Origin: Fimousia sp045616445
GTDB taxonomy: Bacteria; Bacillota; Clostridia; Lachnospirales; Lachnospiraceae
DNA length: 64,000 nucleotides
Direction of reading: 5' to 3'
Assembly (NCBI GenBank): GCA_045616445.1
Contig: JAZLGR010000021.1
Location: 26,750 to 90,749 of the forward strand
Position numbers and translations under genes: made by a program. Shown here in pieces: positions 9,197 to 17,735 of the stretch (position 1 is its first letter; the number at the start of each line of letters is the position of its first letter). The notes beneath the pieces were generated by a model. It worked only from the letters and a program-made list of their open reading frames with translations. It was not told the DNA's origin and ran no database searches.

Positions 9197-9224
9197 AAAA
9201 AAGGACTGCAAACAAGTGCAGCCC
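9197..9224 (-). terminator. Intrinsic terminator of galE
   Basis: A CTGCA/TGCAG core extended by a GG/CC step gives a minus-strand hairpin followed by CCTTTTTTA, 10 bases past the galE stop. Confidence 0.8.
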
Positions 9225-9234
9225 GTCATTGGTA

Positions 9235-10257
9235 TTATTCATTGTCACCATATCCATTTGGATTGTTGCTCTGCCATCTGTAGGAGTCAGCGCACATATC
9301 CTCGATGTTCTTTTCAGCTACCCAGCTAAGTTCTTCCTTCGCTTTTGTTGCATCGCAGTAGCAGGTTGCGATATCGCCGGCACGGCGAGGCTTGATTTCG
9401 TATGGAAGCTCTTTGCCGCATGCTTTTTCGTAGGCATGTAACACATCAAGTACGCTGCTTCCGTTGCCAGTACCAAGATTGTAGATGCTTACGCCAGATC
9501 CAGGAGCTAATTTCTTCAATGCCTTAACATGGCCCTTTGCAAGGTCAACAACATGGATATAGTCACGAACGCCGGTGCCATCGTGGGTTGGATAGTCATC
9601 CCCGAATACGCCCAGACATGCTAATTTGCCAACGGCTACCTTGGCAATGTAAGGAACTAAGTTGTTCGGAATGCCCTTTGGATCTTCTCCGATGAGTCCG
9701 CTTTCGTGGGCACCGATTGGGTTGAAGTAACGAAGGAGAACCACGTTCCATTCAGGGTCTGCCACCCAAAGGTCGGTAAGAATCTGTTCCAGCATGCCCT
9801 TGGTCTGTCCGTATGGATTTGTAATCTGGCCCTTTGGACATTCTTCTGTGATTGGAATGAAAGCAGGATCGCCATAAACGGTAGCAGAAGAACTGAAAAT
9901 GATATTCTTCACGCCATGGGATCTCATAACATCACAGAGTACTAAAGTTCCAGTGATATTGTTGTGGTAGTATTCGAGTGGTTTCTGTACAGATTCACCA
10001 ACTGCCTTTAATCCTGCAAAGTTGATGACAGAATCGATGTCTTCCTTTGCAAATACTTCGTTTAATGCTTCTCGGTCTAAGATGTCCACTTCATAGAAAC
10101 GAACGCTTTTACCAGTGATTTCTTCCACGCGCGCAATTGCTTTCGCGCTGGAATTTACAAGATTATCTACAACGACTACGTCATAACCAGAATTTAAAAG
10201 TTCTACACATGTGTGGCTGCCAATATATCCGGCACCACCAGCTACTAAAATTGCCAT
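9235..10257 (-). CDS. galE: UDP-glucose 4-epimerase
   Basis: NAD-dependent interconversion of UDP-glucose and UDP-galactose (Leloir pathway and envelope sugar supply). The 340 residues are the standard length. The Rossmann motif GGAGYIGSHT is at residues 7-16, with SSSATVYG (catalytic Ser/Thr) and NPYGQTK (Tyr-x3-Lys catalytic pair). The start is ATG 10257, preceded by GGAGG; the upstream in-frame Met at 10287 is rejected. It is divergent from the GT2 gene at 10455. Confidence 0.96.
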   Translation of the reverse strand: MAILVAGGAGYIGSHTCVELLNSGYDVVVVDNLVNSSAKAIARVEEITGKSVRFYEVDILDREALNEVFAKEDIDSVINFAGLKAVGESVQKPLEYYHNNITGTLVLCDVMRSHGVKNIIFSSSATVYGDPAFIPITEECPKGQITNPYGQTKGMLEQILTDLWVADPEWNVVLLRYFNPIGAHESGLIGEDPKGIPNNLVPYIAKVAVGKLACLGVFGDDYPTHDGTGVRDYIHVVDLAKGHVKALKKLAPGSGVSIYNLGTGNGSSVLDVLHAYEKACGKELPYEIKPRRAGDIATCYCDATKAKEELSWVAEKNIEDMCADSYRWQSNNPNGYGDNE

Positions 10258-10454
10258 ATTATCCTCCATATATAAATTTACATACATTATCCTCTGTCAA
10301 CGTTCCTATTATACTCCTTTTTTATCACAAATTCTATGTGAAAATATACCTCTTATATACCCAAATGTTACATTCGGTCCCTGCTGCGAAGGCGGCTTGG
10401 TTGACAGTGGAGGCATTTGCGCATAAAATTTGTAATAAGACAGGAGGAATTAAG

Positions 10455-11489
10455 ATGAGTAATCAAAAGAAATTAATCACTTTCGTAGTACCTTGTTATA
10501 ATTCACAGGATTATATGGACGTTTGTATAGAAAGTCTTCTTCGCGGCGGCGACCGCGTGGAAATCTTAGTCATCAATGATGGTTCCCAGGACAGCACCCA
10601 TGATATCGGGAAAGCCTACGAAGAACGCTATCCTGGCATTGTCAGATTACTGGATCAGGAGAATGGCGGACATGGGGAAGGGATCAACCACGGTCTTTTA
10701 GAAGCTACCGGAACTTATTTTAAGGTGGTGGATTCCGACGACTGGTTAGATGAAGAAGGTCTCCCAAAGGTATTAAAGCGCTTAGAGCAGTGTGAAGAAC
10801 GTGGCGGAGTGGACCTGATGGTCTGCAATTATATCTATGACCACAAATACGAACCCCATAAGAATCAGATGATCAACTATAAGAATATATTCCCTCAGAA
10901 TGGCATCTTCGGCTGGAGCCAGACAAAACCATTCTTACCATGGCAGTACCTGACCCTCCATTCCTGTATCTTCCGTACACAGATGCTTAGGGACTGTGAG
11001 TTACAGCTGCCAAAACATGTGTTTTTTGAAGATAACTTATTCGTATATACACCACTTCCATACATCAAGCGTATCTGCTACATGAATGTGGGACTGTATC
11101 ACTATTTTATCGGCCGTGAAGGACAGTCTGTCAGTGAAGAGGGATTAAAGAAGCGCTATGATCACCAGATTTTCATCGCTGAGAAGATTTTTAACTGCCA
11201 TGACACAAAGAAAATCTTAAAGGAAGAACCAAAGCTTGGCAGATATATGCGCCATGAAGCAACCTTCATGCTGGCGCTTGCAAGTGCGTTCTCCCGCCTC
11301 AATGGAAGTGACGAAGCCGATGAAAAGAGAAAAGAAATGTGGAAAGCCATTATGCCACATGACAAAGCTTTTGCCAGAGGTATCCTATATGGATCCTACT
11401 GTGTGATCATGAATCTTCCAGGTAAGCTTGGCGGGAAGATCGGCGTGGCAGCGTATCGTCTGTGCCATAAGATGGTGGCGTTCAACTAG
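10455..11489 (+). CDS. Family 2 glycosyltransferase
   Basis: 344 residues with an N-terminal GT-A fold. FVVPCYNSQDYM (about 9-20), VINDGSQDST near 45 and the metal-binding VDSDDWLD near 97 are classic GT2 landmarks. It is predicted to add a sugar to a surface glycan or glycolipid from a nucleotide sugar; substrate unknown. There is no clear membrane span. The start is ATG 10455, with AGGAGG 7 bases upstream; the much longer open frame from 10137 overlaps galE and is not used. The divergent galE may supply its donor (inference). Confidence 0.88.
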   Translation: MSNQKKLITFVVPCYNSQDYMDVCIESLLRGGDRVEILVINDGSQDSTHDIGKAYEERYPGIVRLLDQENGGHGEGINHGLLEATGTYFKVVDSDDWLDEEGLPKVLKRLEQCEERGGVDLMVCNYIYDHKYEPHKNQMINYKNIFPQNGIFGWSQTKPFLPWQYLTLHSCIFRTQMLRDCELQLPKHVFFEDNLFVYTPLPYIKRICYMNVGLYHYFIGREGQSVSEEGLKKRYDHQIFIAEKIFNCHDTKKILKEEPKLGRYMRHEATFMLALASAFSRLNGSDEADEKRKEMWKAIMPHDKAFARGILYGSYCVIMNLPGKLGGKIGVAAYRLCHKMVAFN

Positions 11490-11539
11490 GTATCCTGACA
11501 ATTGTTCTTATTGAATGAAAAGTTTATAAAATTAGGAAA

Positions 11540-11575
11540 ACCCTGCACATATTATCCATGTGCAGGGTCTTTTTG
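11540..11575. terminator. Terminator between convergent genes
   Basis: ACCCTGCACAT and ATGTGCAGGGT form an 11-bp stem, followed by CTTTTTG on the plus strand and A-rich sequence on the other side. It ends the GT2 gene and can also serve the DUF89 gene. Confidence 0.88.
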
Positions 11576-11576
11576 T

Positions 11577-12458
11577 TTAACAGATTGTTTTGATATTTTT
11601 TTCGTTGCTGAATACAGCGGTGAAGCGCTTTAAGCCAAATCTTCTCACATACATGTCACATTTGCATAAGAAGAGGTAGTAGACGTTGTATCCGTTACCA
11701 TGCATGCCTTCGAAGTTGCCCTGACCTTTGGAGATGATGACATCAGCCCCGTCAAGGACGGCTTTTGCTTCCGGTGTGAGGATCTTAGGAACCGTTCCGG
11801 TGCAGGCAGCGCCGCTTTCCATCACGTCAAATGCTTCTGCCAGACCTACCTGGTCGGCGTCCTCCGGATTGGCATCATTCAGCGCGATGCCGGATCGAAC
11901 AATGACAGAAATATGAAGGTTTGGATACAATTTAGCAAGGGCCTTCATAAACAGCTTGTCCATGACCACTTCTCCGCAATTGTCGGTTAAGTAGACCAGT
12001 TCATTTGCTTCCGCAAGCTCTGCTTTAAAAGCGGCAAGCTCGTCGGGATCCACCTGGTTTTCGGAAGCATTGGCCAGAAGGTCTTCTAAGATGGAGTCAT
12101 CCACCTCAGCCATAGCGCCAAAATCAATGAAATTGCCGGCGCAGGCATACTTGATGCCCTCTGCGATTGGGTCTTCTGACTGCATGATGATGTCTTCCAC
12201 GATGGATTCCTTGGAAAGCATGTAATTATTATATTTGTGCTTGATGGCAGGATAATCCACAACCGGCTCGTAGTAGCGGGCATAGATTTCCTCGATCTTC
12301 ATGTAGAGCCATGGTGCAGGCTCGGTTTTTGCATGTTCATAGAGAAGCTTTAACACTTCCTGGATAAAATCAGACTTTTTGTCTTCGTCCAGAAATGGGC
12401 GGACGATTCGTTCCTGCTTATCTAAAAGGCAGGTGACGCACTGTGCATTTGCATTCAT
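11577..12458 (-). CDS. DUF89 / ARMT1-like damage-control phosphatase
   Basis: 293 residues. The N-terminal CVTCLLDKQ, YLTDNCGEVVMDK near 160 and ISKGQGNFEGM near 240 are hallmarks of the DUF89 family, in which Asp/Asn residues bind a divalent metal. Characterised members hydrolyse phosphate esters of damaged or side-product metabolites; the substrate here is unknown. It starts 12 bases after the P1B ATPase stop, so it may be cotranscribed with the metal-export genes. The AGGAGG before ATG 12458 supports that start. Confidence 0.85.
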   Translation of the reverse strand: MNANAQCVTCLLDKQERIVRPFLDEDKKSDFIQEVLKLLYEHAKTEPAPWLYMKIEEIYARYYEPVVDYPAIKHKYNNYMLSKESIVEDIIMQSEDPIAEGIKYACAGNFIDFGAMAEVDDSILEDLLANASENQVDPDELAAFKAELAEANELVYLTDNCGEVVMDKLFMKALAKLYPNLHISVIVRSGIALNDANPEDADQVGLAEAFDVMESGAACTGTVPKILTPEAKAVLDGADVIISKGQGNFEGMHGNGYNVYYLFLCKCDMYVRRFGLKRFTAVFSNEKNIKTIC

Positions 12459-12470
12459 GGTTGGGACCTC

Positions 12471-14810
12471 CTATTTTTTCAGAATTCGTACGGAATTTAA
12501 GATACAGATTACGGCTACGCCAGTGTCGGCAAATACAGCCAGCCACATGGACGCGATGCCCATAATACCAAGTACCATAACGGCAAGCTTCACAGCCAGT
12601 GCAAATACGATGTTCTGCATTGCAGTGTGGTTGGCAAGTTTGGCAATGCGGATACTCTCGTTGACAGCGGATAAGCGGGAGGTCATGAATACCACGTCGG
12701 CAGCTTCGATGGCTGCGTCAGCACCGCTTCCCATTGCTGCGCCACAGTCCGCGCCGGCAAGTACAGGTGCATCATTGATTCCATCTCCGACAAACATAAC
12801 AGGACCATGTTTTAAGCGGAGCGTCTGTAAGGTTTCTAATTTATCATTTGGAAGAAGTCGTGCAAAGAATTCCTTGACGCCGGTTTCTTCGGCAATCTGT
12901 TTTGCTGCTTCTTCGGAATCGCCAGTTAACATGACAGTAGTCACGCTGTGATTTAATTCGCGGATTGCGCTGATGGAATCTTCCTTGATCGTATCGGAAA
13001 TCAGGATGCGTCCCGCATATAATCCGTCGATGGCAAGAAGGATCTCTGTTCCATATAAGGTTTCTAAAGCTGGAAGACGGATGCCGTGTTCTTCCATAAG
13101 ACGGTTATTGCCACATAATAATACATGATCGCCGATGTGTGTCTCAATACCGTGGCCGGCTTCTTCGATGATGGCATTCGGCTCGGATAAGATGATGCCC
13201 TTCTGGGCTGCAGCGGCTAAGATGCTCTTGGCAATCGGATGGGTGGACTGCTGTTCACAGGTTGCAGCCATGGCAAGTAATTCGTCTTCCTTAACCTGAT
13301 CTACCGGAAGAATCCTGCTGACTACAAAGTTACCTTCGGTGATGGTTCCGGTTTTGTCCATGACAACTGCCTGAACGTCCTTTAATGCTTCTAAGGATGC
13401 GCCTCCCTTGAATAAGATCCCCTGTCTGGATGCAAGTCCGATGGCAGAGAAGAAGGAGAGCGGTACACTAAGCACTAAAGCACAAGGACAGCTGATTACT
13501 AAGAAAGTAAGTGCAGTGTATACCCAGTGATCCCATGCGCCGGTCATCATGGATGGGATAATGGCAGTTCCAAGGGCAACTAATACAACGATTGGTGTGT
13601 AAATCTTGGAAAAACGTGTGATGAAACGGTCGATGGTTGGTTTGCTTGCCGCAGCATCTTCCATGGATTCCATAATTCTTGTTACCATGGATTCTTCTAA
13701 TGGATTGGTTACTTCTAATTTAATTACACCGGTCTGGTTCACGCAGCCGGATAAGATTTCGTCGCCTTCTTTTACAAGGACAGGAACTGGTTCTCCTGTT
13801 AATGCGGAGGTATCTAACTGGGTTTCCCCTTCGATGATTTTTCCGTCAAGCGGGATACGGTCTCCTGGACGGACTAAGATGGTCATACCGACAACAGCAT
13901 CTTCTGCAGGAATTTCGTGGGTATGATCGCCGTGTACCTGAATAACAGTTTCCGGTCTCATATTGACAGCATCCATAATGGATTTACGGCTTTTTTCCAC
14001 AGCGTGGTCTTCAAATGCCTGTCCGATGCGGTAGAAGAGGATTACGCCCAGTGCTTCCGGATATTCCCCGATCATCAATGCACCGATGGTTGCGATGGAC
14101 ATGAGGAAGTTTTCGTCAAAGATCTGTCCGCGCCCGATTCCGTGGAAGGCTTCTAAGATGATATCTTTAGCCAGGAAAATGTAAGCCAGTAAGTAGATGA
14201 TCAGGCTTACATTGGCACTATGTACAAAATGCCCTGCCACAAATGCGATGATGGCGATACCAAGTCCGAGGAACAGGCTGCCAAGTCCGCTGTCTGCGTG
14301 GTGGTGTTCGTGAACATCGTGATCCGCATGATCTTCATGATTTTCATGATTTTCATGATCTTCGTGATCCTCATGGTCCTCGTGGACATGTTCATGCTCT
14401 TCATGATCGTGTTCTTCGTGTTCATGTTCATGTCCGCAGTCGCAGGCATCGTCGTGTTCATGTTCATGTCCGCAGTCGCAGTGGTCTTCGTGTTCATGGT
14501 CGTGATCATGTCCGCAATTGCAATGATCGCCATGCTCGTGCTCTTCGTGGACATGTGCTTCCGGGACAGCGTCTTCATGGGTGTGCGCCTTCTTGTCACG
14601 GGATTCCACGATAACCTGGCTCTCGATTCCGGCACAGATTTTCTGGATTTCTTCTATATAAGAGTCGGGATCTTCCGCAGTCAGATGGAGAAGCTTAGTT
14701 GGATAATTGATGATTGCTTCCTCAACCCCTTCTAATTCATTGATTTTTGCTTCCATCTTGGCAGCACAGTGGGCACAGCCAAGATTCTTCAATATATATT
14801 TTTTCTTCAT
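12471..14810 (-). CDS. Zn/Cd/Pb-type P1B ATPase with long His-rich insert
   Basis: An ATP-driven exporter of divalent soft metals in the cytoplasmic membrane, 779 residues. An N-terminal HMA domain with GCAHC (Cys12, Cys15) comes first. A roughly 100-residue region from about 75 to 185 follows, made almost only of His, Glu and Asp with three NCGH/DCGH-type units. Then come the membrane domain with SCPCALVLS, DKTGTITEG (phosphorylated Asp), an HPIAKS motif and GDGINDAPVL. CPC with this context fits the ZntA/CadA class. I chose ATG 14810, with AAGGAGG upstream; the longer Met at 14843 overlaps the sensor gene. It is an operon with the ArsR sensor just upstream. Confidence 0.93.
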   Translation of the reverse strand: MKKKYILKNLGCAHCAAKMEAKINELEGVEEAIINYPTKLLHLTAEDPDSYIEEIQKICAGIESQVIVESRDKKAHTHEDAVPEAHVHEEHEHGDHCNCGHDHDHEHEDHCDCGHEHEHDDACDCGHEHEHEEHDHEEHEHVHEDHEDHEDHENHENHEDHADHDVHEHHHADSGLGSLFLGLGIAIIAFVAGHFVHSANVSLIIYLLAYIFLAKDIILEAFHGIGRGQIFDENFLMSIATIGALMIGEYPEALGVILFYRIGQAFEDHAVEKSRKSIMDAVNMRPETVIQVHGDHTHEIPAEDAVVGMTILVRPGDRIPLDGKIIEGETQLDTSALTGEPVPVLVKEGDEILSGCVNQTGVIKLEVTNPLEESMVTRIMESMEDAAASKPTIDRFITRFSKIYTPIVVLVALGTAIIPSMMTGAWDHWVYTALTFLVISCPCALVLSVPLSFFSAIGLASRQGILFKGGASLEALKDVQAVVMDKTGTITEGNFVVSRILPVDQVKEDELLAMAATCEQQSTHPIAKSILAAAAQKGIILSEPNAIIEEAGHGIETHIGDHVLLCGNNRLMEEHGIRLPALETLYGTEILLAIDGLYAGRILISDTIKEDSISAIRELNHSVTTVMLTGDSEEAAKQIAEETGVKEFFARLLPNDKLETLQTLRLKHGPVMFVGDGINDAPVLAGADCGAAMGSGADAAIEAADVVFMTSRLSAVNESIRIAKLANHTAMQNIVFALAVKLAVMVLGIMGIASMWLAVFADTGVAVICILNSVRILKK

Positions 14811-14814
14811 ATGC

Positions 14815-15189
14815 TTAATCCTCCTTGTCCATGATCGTATCAATCATCTTGTGGACCATATGTCCTTCCGGTGAATCGGACAGTGTATAATGTACTTCCT
14901 TGCCCTGTCGTCTGAATGAGATGATACCCAGCTGCTTCAGCGAACGAAGATGATGGGAAACTGCAGGGGAACTCATATCAATGGCGGAAGCGATGTCACA
15001 GACGCATGCTTCGTTATGACAAAGAAGCCAGAGAATGCGAAGCCTGGTGCTGTCGCTTAACAGACTGAAAAGATCAGCAGCTTCGATGAAAATGTCTTCC
15101 TGGGGCAGTGATGCTTTCATGGCGAGAATGTCCTGATGCTCATGGTTTTCATCACAGACAGGAAGAGATTCTTTTGAAAATGTTGCCAT
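14815..15189 (-). CDS. ArsR/SmtB-family metal sensor (CadC/ZiaR-like)
   Basis: A metal-released repressor, 124 residues with a winged helix. EACVCDIA matches the ELCVCD alpha-3 metal site and SPAVSHHLRSLKQLGI is the recognition helix. The C-terminal stretch SDSPEGHMVHKM carries Asp/His residues like the alpha-5 zinc site. An N-terminal Cys-His-rich tail (CDENHEH) may add ligands. The start is ATG 15189, with AAGGAAG upstream. It is first in the operon with the P1B ATPase (4-base spacing) and probably autoregulates through the operator upstream. Confidence 0.92.
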   Translation of the reverse strand: MATFSKESLPVCDENHEHQDILAMKASLPQEDIFIEAADLFSLLSDSTRLRILWLLCHNEACVCDIASAIDMSSPAVSHHLRSLKQLGIISFRRQGKEVHYTLSDSPEGHMVHKMIDTIMDKED

Positions 15190-15245
15190 AAACAATCTTC
15201 CTTTCTATATGAATCGGTAAAATAATTATTACAAAACAATATTAA

Positions 15246-15265
15246 ATACTTATTTAATTAAGTAT
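15246..15265. promoter_or_regulatory. Candidate ArsR-family operator
   Basis: ATACTTA and TAAGTAT are exact complements around a 6-base A/T centre, about 57 bases upstream of the sensor gene, in the place and style of SmtB/CadC operators (A/T-rich 12-2-12 or shorter dyads). A second TAAGTC-type half lies next to it. Confidence 0.5.
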
Positions 15266-15360
15266 CGACTTAATTATAGCCTCTTTTTATGATTAAGTCA
15301 ATATTTAATCGTAACGACAAAACGAGCAAAAACAATCGCCACAATGTGACAAAAGGTCAA

Positions 15361-15585
15361 AAAATAATGATGACAATAGTGACATTTGACCGGTTTTCGA
15401 GTGTCAAACGTTTGACATGTGACTTCTTTTGAAAATGTCAAAATTGAATGGTGACATTTGCCCTGGCATGAAATTTGGAAGAAACTTGAAAAATAACCCC
15501 GAAATAGTGGACGAATGGGGCAAAATGTCTTAAAATAATGGTGACAAAACTGACATTTCATCTTCGTGACATTTCATGAATGTCA
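15361..15585. repeat. Cluster of TGACATTT repeats upstream of mtlR
   Basis: TGACATTT occurs at 15380-15387, 15452-15459, 15551-15558 and 15567-15574. Its complement is at 15433-15440, with a 7-base form at 15579-15585. A 27-base unit at 15361-15387 recurs at 15532-15558 with three mismatches. The last copies overlap the predicted -35 box of mtlR, which suggests operators for a regulator of the mannitol genes. Confidence 0.75.
15402..15417. promoter_or_regulatory. Perfect 16-bp palindrome
   Basis: TGTCAAACGTTTGACA reads the same on both strands. It combines two TGACA-type half sites head to head within the repeat cluster, as expected for a dimeric DNA-binding protein. Confidence 0.6.
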
Positions 15586-15594
15586 TCATATAAT
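15566..15594 (+). promoter_or_regulatory. Probable promoter of the mtl operon
   Basis: GTGACA (15566-15571), 17 bases, then TATAAT (15589-15594), about 20 bases before the mtlR start. The -35 element overlaps one TGACATTT copy, so binding there would block or replace RNA polymerase contacts. Confidence 0.6.
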
Positions 15595-15617
15595 AAAATA
15601 CAAGATAGGACTTTATC

Positions 15618-17732
15618 ATGCTTAAAAAACAAAAATTATCCAAACGACAAAAGACAATCGTTCAGATGCTTGCACGTTTTACATCAAGCAATCCAGTGAC
15701 GGTACAGGTAATCTCAGAAAAATTGAACTTAAGCTCCAGAACCATTCTTCGCGATCTTCCTACAATTGAGAAATGGATGATGGAGAATGACTTCCATCTG
15801 ATCAAGAAACCGAGAGTCGGTATTTACCTTGATGAGAGTCAGGAACAGAGGGATCTGATCTTAGAACTCATTGAAGCAGATAAGACCAAGGAATCGAATC
15901 TGGCCAAGGAAGAACGATTATATTTGTTGAAGAAAGAGATTTTAGGCAGTGAAGAACCACTGAAGTATTTTTACTTCACATCCAAGTTCGGTGTTTCGGA
16001 AGGAACGCTTTCAACCGATTTAGATGAAGTGGAAGCCTGGTTTGAGAATTATGGCCTCACCCTGATTAGGAGAAAGGGGCTGGGGGTGCTCTGGGCAGGA
16101 ACAGAGACTGATTTCAGACAGGCAGTCGTATCACTCATTCTGCATGAGGCAGTTGGTGAGGACATACAGGTGAATTATCAGAATGCACAGATTCGGGCTT
16201 ATGAGGGCACTGTCATAGAGGCAACCGTTCAGGAAGGACTCAGGGAAGTGGTTACTGAGATGCTGACAAGAGTAGAGCAGTCTCAGGGAATCCGCTATAC
16301 GGATAATGCAGCACTCAGGCTGACGATCATGCTTTTAGTAACAATTCAGCGTATTCGTACCTCTCATTCCATAACCGATCTCCAGACATCCGATGATGCT
16401 CTTATGAAATATGAAGAATATCAGAGTGCAGCATGGATGGCCAGTGTAATTGAAGCCGATCTTGGCATTGCGGTCTCCGCAGAAGAGATTGCTTTTATTA
16501 CCACACAGCTGTTAAGTGCGAAGGTTTGGCAGCCAAAGGCTATGGATAAGTATGATTCCGAGAATATCAAAAACCGTCAGCTCATTATTCATATGGTTCT
16601 TAAGATGGAAGAACTGATGGATATGAACTTTTTAGATGACAGAATGCTCATTGACGGGCTTTGTAATCATATCGGACCTGCGATCAGCAGAATTAAGATG
16701 CATGTACCAATCGAGAATCCGACGGTGGACATGCTCAAAGAAAAATATTTAGATGTTTTTGATGCGGCGAAAGACGCATCTGAAATAATTAAAGCGGAAA
16801 CCGGCATTGAAGAGATCAGCGATGAGGAACTTGCTTTTATTGTACTTCACTTTTGTGCATCTGCAGAAAAGCAGCGAACTCAGCGCGAAAAAATCTCAGT
16901 AATTGTTGCTTGCCCGAATGGGATTGGAACATCCCATATGCTGGCTGCACATTTACAGAAAGCCTTTCCTGAGGTTGTAGTCAAGAAGGTTATTGCAGCT
17001 TCAACAATTGATCCGATGATTCTGATCGATAATGCGATTGACCTGATTGTATCAACTGTCAAACTTGATGTGGATTTTCCGAATGTCAGTGTGAATCCGG
17101 TACTTCTCCAGAATGACCGTATGGTGATTCGTAATGAAATCAAGAATATCCGCCGTAAAGAGCGACGTACGGAAGCCAAGACCGAACGTTTTGCGAAGGG
17201 CAGAATTCGAAGAAAGGAACTGGAGTATCTGGTTTTACTGGGAGAAGAGATTCTGCAGGTGTTTGAGAACATCAAGCTTTCTAACGTAAGTGAAGTGGAG
17301 GACAAGTCATCACTGATTCGCTTGGCCAGCGAATTATTTGCCCGAAATGATGCTTATGCAGAAACCATTGAACAAAATCTCTGGGAACGAGAGAATACCG
17401 CGGGAACATATATCTCTACCTTTAAAATGCTGTTCCTGCATTGTGTGACAAAGGGCATCAGACATTGCCGTTTTGGTTATGTCGCATTAAAGAAGCCTTT
17501 TGAATCCGAAGAAGGTATGATTCGTGGAGCAATTGTTCTTCTGGTACCGGAAGACCGGTATCAACAGGATGTTTACAAAGAGGTTATGAGCGAGGTTAGC
17601 GGTTCAATTGCTGAGAATGATAAGATTATTGATTATCTCATCAGTGGACAGCGCAACGCTGTAGCTTTCGAGCTGGAAAAAGCTTTAGGTAACTATTATC
17701 AACGTATTATGAAAGAATATGGAGAAAATTAA
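15618..17732 (+). CDS. mtlR: Mannitol operon regulator, PRD/BglG-type activator
   Basis: 704 residues. An N-terminal helix-turn-helix (KLNLSSRTILRDL, about residues 30-45) is followed by two PTS regulation domains (about 185-290 and 300-415). Then come an EIIB-like domain with ACPNGIGTSHM near 435 and a C-terminal EIIA-like domain from about 550. This order is that of MtlR, whose activity is set by PTS phosphorylation. It sits directly before mtlA (3-base gap). The ATG at 15618 has a modest ATAGGA site. Confidence 0.85.
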   Translation: MLKKQKLSKRQKTIVQMLARFTSSNPVTVQVISEKLNLSSRTILRDLPTIEKWMMENDFHLIKKPRVGIYLDESQEQRDLILELIEADKTKESNLAKEERLYLLKKEILGSEEPLKYFYFTSKFGVSEGTLSTDLDEVEAWFENYGLTLIRRKGLGVLWAGTETDFRQAVVSLILHEAVGEDIQVNYQNAQIRAYEGTVIEATVQEGLREVVTEMLTRVEQSQGIRYTDNAALRLTIMLLVTIQRIRTSHSITDLQTSDDALMKYEEYQSAAWMASVIEADLGIAVSAEEIAFITTQLLSAKVWQPKAMDKYDSENIKNRQLIIHMVLKMEELMDMNFLDDRMLIDGLCNHIGPAISRIKMHVPIENPTVDMLKEKYLDVFDAAKDASEIIKAETGIEEISDEELAFIVLHFCASAEKQRTQREKISVIVACPNGIGTSHMLAAHLQKAFPEVVVKKVIAASTIDPMILIDNAIDLIVSTVKLDVDFPNVSVNPVLLQNDRMVIRNEIKNIRRKERRTEAKTERFAKGRIRRKELEYLVLLGEEILQVFENIKLSNVSEVEDKSSLIRLASELFARNDAYAETIEQNLWERENTAGTYISTFKMLFLHCVTKGIRHCRFGYVALKKPFESEEGMIRGAIVLLVPEDRYQQDVYKEVMSEVSGSIAENDKIIDYLISGQRNAVAFELEKALGNYYQRIMKEYGEN

Positions 17733-17735
17733 AAA

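Noticed and set aside
14220..14735. Hydrophobic IFMIFMIF frame on the plus strand
   Set aside because: Antisense of the His-rich region of the P1B ATPase; no ribosome site.
15298..15561. Minus-strand frame with two KCHYCHHYF-like units, looking like zinc fingers
   Set aside because: The apparent protein repeat is only the translation of the TGACATTT/27-base direct repeats; there is no start site, and it overlaps promoter DNA.
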